From: Thermobifida halotolerans
GTDB taxonomy: Bacteria; Actinomycetota; Actinomycetes; Streptosporangiales; Streptosporangiaceae
Direction: 5' to 3'
DNA length: 64,000 nt
NCBI RefSeq assembly: GCF_003574835.2
Contig: NZ_CP063196.1
Coordinates: 2,604,001 to 2,668,000 of the forward strand
Shown here in pieces: positions 61,968 through 64,000 of this stretch. Each line of letters begins with the position of its first letter. Position 1 is the stretch's first letter. A program made the position numbers and the translations under genes. The notes under the pieces are model-generated. The model was not told the origin of the DNA, made no database searches, and saw only the letters and a program-made list of their open reading frames with translations.

Positions 61968-62981
61968 ATGACCACTTCCCCCGCCGCCGTCTCCCCCGCC
62001 GCCGCGTCCACGGCCCACGAGGCCGCGCAGTTGCGCCGTCGCCGCGTCGTCCTGACCGTGCTGGCGCTGCTCGCGGCGGCGTCCGTGGTCGGCTACCTCA
62101 CCGTCGACGTGGTCGGGTCCTGGACGTTCGTGCTGAAACTGCGCTCCACCCAGGTGGCCGCCCTGGTCCTGGTGGGCACGGCCATCGCCTACTCCACCGT
62201 GCTGTTCCAGACGGTGACCGGCAACCGCATCCTGACGCCGTCCGTCATGGGCTTCGACTCGCTGTTCGTGCTCATCCAGACGGTGATCGTGTTCCTGTTC
62301 GGCGCGGACATGCTCGCCCAGACCGACGCCCGGTTGAAGTTCGGGTTCGAGATCGCGGTGATGGTGGCGTTCTCCGTGCTGCTGTTCCGCCTGCTGTTCC
62401 GGCGCGGCTCCCACGACCTGTACGTCATGGTGCTGGTCGGCATCGTCCTGGGCACCCTGTTCTCGGGGCTGTCCACCTTCGTGTCCCGCCTGATCGACCC
62501 CAACGAGTACCTCACCCTGCAGGACGTCATGTTCGCCTCGTTCAACTCGGTGAACGAGGAGCTGCTGGCGGTGTCGGCGGTGCTCGTTGTCGCGGTCATG
62601 GCCTACGGGGTGCGCCTGCTGCGCAGACTCGACGTGGTGGCGCTGGGCCGCGACCACGCGGTCAACCTGGGGGTCAACCACCGCTCGGTGGTCAACCAGG
62701 CGCTGGTGGCGGTCGCCCTGCTGGTGTCGGTGTCCACCGCGCTGGTGGGCCCCATCACCTTCCTGGGACTGCTGGTGGCGAACCTGGCCCGGCAGCTCAC
62801 CCGCACCTTCGTCCACCGCTGGACGATTCCCGCCGCCGCGCTGGTCGCGGTGATCGCACTGGTCGGCGGCCAACTCGTCCTGGCCCGGATGTTCGACTTC
62901 ACCACCAGTCTGAGCGTGATCATCAACTTCGTCGGCGGCAGCTACTTCATTCTGCTGCTCCTCAGGGAGTCGCGATCGTGA
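61968..62981 (+). CDS. Iron-siderophore ABC transporter permease 2 (FecCD family)
   Basis: A 337-residue FecCD permease with LKLRSTQVAALVLVGTAIAY, TGNRILTPSVMGFDSLFVLI and ALVGPITFLGLLVANLARQL. It is the second half of the permease heterodimer. ATG 61968 lies one base after the stop of permease 1; its stop overlaps the ATPase start, so the whole operon is coupled. Confidence 0.92.
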   Translation: MTTSPAAVSPAAASTAHEAAQLRRRRVVLTVLALLAAASVVGYLTVDVVGSWTFVLKLRSTQVAALVLVGTAIAYSTVLFQTVTGNRILTPSVMGFDSLFVLIQTVIVFLFGADMLAQTDARLKFGFEIAVMVAFSVLLFRLLFRRGSHDLYVMVLVGIVLGTLFSGLSTFVSRLIDPNEYLTLQDVMFASFNSVNEELLAVSAVLVVAVMAYGVRLLRRLDVVALGRDHAVNLGVNHRSVVNQALVAVALLVSVSTALVGPITFLGLLVANLARQLTRTFVHRWTIPAAALVAVIALVGGQLVLARMFDFTTSLSVIINFVGGSYFILLLLRESRS

Positions 62982-63736
62982 TCGAGATCCGCAACGTCAC
63001 CAAGTCCTACGGCCCCGCCACCGTGGTCGACGACGTCTCGCTGACCATTCCCCAGGGCGGCATCACCTCGATCATCGGGGCCAACGGGGCGGGCAAGTCC
63101 ACCCTGCTGTCGATCGTCGGCCGCCTGCTGGAGGCCGACTCCGGAACGGTCCTGGTGGACGGCATGGACGTGCGCACCACCCCGGGGCCCGTGCTGGCCA
63201 AGCGGCTGTCGGTGCTGCGCCAGGAGAACCACCTGCCCGTCCGGCTGACCGTGCGCGAACTGGTGTCCTTCGGCCGGTTCCCCCACTCGGGCGGCAGGTT
63301 GACCGCGGTCGACCGGGAGCACGTCGACCGCGCCATCGAGCACTTCGAACTGGCCGACTTCACCCACCGCCACCTGGACCAGTTGTCGGGCGGGCAGCGC
63401 CAACGCGCCTACGTGGCGATGGTCCTGTGCCAGGACACCGACTACGTGCTGCTGGACGAGCCACTGAACAACCTGGACATGCGGCACTCCGCGCAGATGA
63501 TGCGGCTGCTGCGGAGCATGGCGGACGACACCGGCAAGACCATCGTGCTGGTGGTGCACGACGTCAACTTCGCCGCCGCCCACTCCGACCGGATCGTGGC
63601 GATGCGGCGGGGCCGCGTCGTCGCCGAGGGCGACGTGGCGACCATGATGTCGCCCGCCGTGCTGGAAGAGGTCTTCGACATGGAGATCGACGTCCACGAT
63701 CTGGGTGGGCAACGGGTGGCCACCTACTTCCGCTGA
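62978..63736 (+). CDS. Iron-siderophore ABC transporter ATPase
   Basis: A 252-residue FepC-type ATPase: Walker A GANGAGKSTLLS, Q-loop LRQENHLP, signature LSGGQRQRAYVAMVL, Walker B YVLLDEPLNNLD, switch VVHDVNFAAAHSD. It powers siderophore import. GTG 62978 overlaps the permease 2 stop (GTGA). A terminator follows. Confidence 0.94.
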   Translation: MIEIRNVTKSYGPATVVDDVSLTIPQGGITSIIGANGAGKSTLLSIVGRLLEADSGTVLVDGMDVRTTPGPVLAKRLSVLRQENHLPVRLTVRELVSFGRFPHSGGRLTAVDREHVDRAIEHFELADFTHRHLDQLSGGQRQRAYVAMVLCQDTDYVLLDEPLNNLDMRHSAQMMRLLRSMADDTGKTIVLVVHDVNFAAAHSDRIVAMRRGRVVAEGDVATMMSPAVLEEVFDMEIDVHDLGGQRVATYFR

Positions 63737-63739
63737 CCC

Positions 63740-63782
63740 AACCCCCGGGGCGGGGCCTGTGGCGTCCCCGGCCCCGGGGGTT
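63740..63782 (+). terminator. Terminator after the iron ABC operon
   Basis: AACCCCCGGGGC (63740-63751) pairs with GCCCCGGGGGTT (63771-63782), extendable inward with a one-base bulge. It starts 4 bases after the ATPase stop. Confidence 0.75.
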
Positions 63783-63809
63783 CCGCCGGGCGTGGCAGCG
63801 CCGCCACGG

Positions 63810-64000
63810 TCAGCAGGAGAAGATCCGGTAGCTCTCCGCGTCGTTGTCGAATCCGACCTGCTCCAGGTTGGAGATCTCCCGGACGTTCTTGTCGATCCGG
63901 TAGGAGTTTCCGGTGTGGTCGTCGTTGGCGTAGAGGCGGACGCACTTTCCGGTGTAGTTCTTCACCGAGCTGATCTCGTTGTCACCGTCCCATCCGTCGA
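63810..64000 (-). CDS. Crystallin-like peptidase-inhibitor (I36) family protein, cut by the window edge
   Basis: Only the last 63 residues are present, ending in TGA 63810. The text SVKNYTGKCVRLYANDDHTG and YRIDKNVREISNLEQVGFDN, then DAESYRIFSC, has the beta/gamma-crystallin Greek-key pattern with paired Cys seen in the I36 inhibitors secreted by Streptomyces and relatives (SMPI-like). It is probably an extracellular protein; the N-terminal signal would lie beyond the window. Confidence 0.65.
   Translation of the reverse strand, partial: DGWDGDNEISSVKNYTGKCVRLYANDDHTGNSYRIDKNVREISNLEQVGFDNDAESYRIFSC

Overview
The DNA is very GC-rich with strong third-codon-position GC bias. It carries actinobacterial marker families (DUF3000, DUF397, DUF5753, DUF6879, an AbaA-like regulator cluster, coproheme-type haem synthesis genes, an FprA-type ferredoxin reductase) and a type I-E CRISPR repeat of the actinobacterial kind. 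I read it as a chromosomal segment from a filamentous or thermophilic actinomycete, most likely a Nocardiopsaceae member (Thermobifida/Nocardiopsis-like). The species assignment is inference.

Layout. 1-4.1 kb: cut GNAT acetyltransferase, MFS exporter, HNH-nuclease lipoprotein, YihY-family membrane protein. 4.2-7.9 kb: assimilatory sulfate reduction operon behind a cysteine-containing leader peptide (sulfite reductase, small zinc ribbon, APS reductase cysH, sirohydrochlorin chelatase). 8.1-14.7 kb: aidB, glgX, a small membrane protein, msrB, and the phospholipid pair psd-pssA. 15.0-17.6 kb: AbaA/WhiJ-like regulatory island (XRE regulators, histidine-kinase-like ATPase, DUF397, two small nested ORFs). 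17.67-19.59 kb: a 32-repeat CRISPR array with no cas genes in the window. 20-27.5 kb: late haem genes (hemQ, cgoX/hemY, hemE), DUF4349 lipoprotein, DUF3000, RNase D and a TPR protein. 27.6-30.9 kb: fatty-acid beta-oxidation pair fadA-fadB. 31.0-34.6 kb: a regulator trio divergent from a microcin-C-like biosynthetic unit. 34.8-37.5 kb: ECF42-type sigma factor with YCII partner, a broken second copy of the HIT gene and a transposase fragment. 37.5-46.8 kb: TrkH potassium channel, MMPL exporter with divergent TetR, zinc metallopeptidase, Ser/Thr kinase, KptA. 46.8-52.2 kb: FprA, a 90-aa unknown, dxs, mismatch-specific uracil glycosylase, TauE/SafE. 52.3-57.1 kb: xylose-type sugar ABC transporter and ROK regulator. 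57.3-59.7 kb: ECF sigma factor flanked by two paralogous acidic lipoproteins, a 54-bp perfect palindrome and a kinase-like protein with an altered P-loop. 59.7-63.7 kb: IdeR/DtxR-box-controlled iron-siderophore ABC importer. The window ends in a cut crystallin-like protease-inhibitor gene.

The most exciting finding is a complete minimal microcin-C-type system. The protein at 32793-33878 matches MccB from end to end (N-terminal clamp region, adenylation core, YVNDIAV..GP block, two CxxC zinc pairs). It is followed by a HIT protein resembling the MccH immunity phosphoramidase. A convergent seven-codon ORF at 34523-34500 has a near-perfect ribosome-binding site and encodes MNGDGSN, a heptapeptide ending in Asn like MccA of Escherichia coli (MRTGNAN). 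The unit and its divergent regulators lie between 27-bp direct repeats (26/27 identical), the right copy being the 3' end of the sigma-factor gene. This suggests an inserted cassette. The second notable signal is in the CRISPR array: the leader-proximal spacer looks like a chimera of the next spacer and the last bases of the leader, joined at a GGTCA microhomology.
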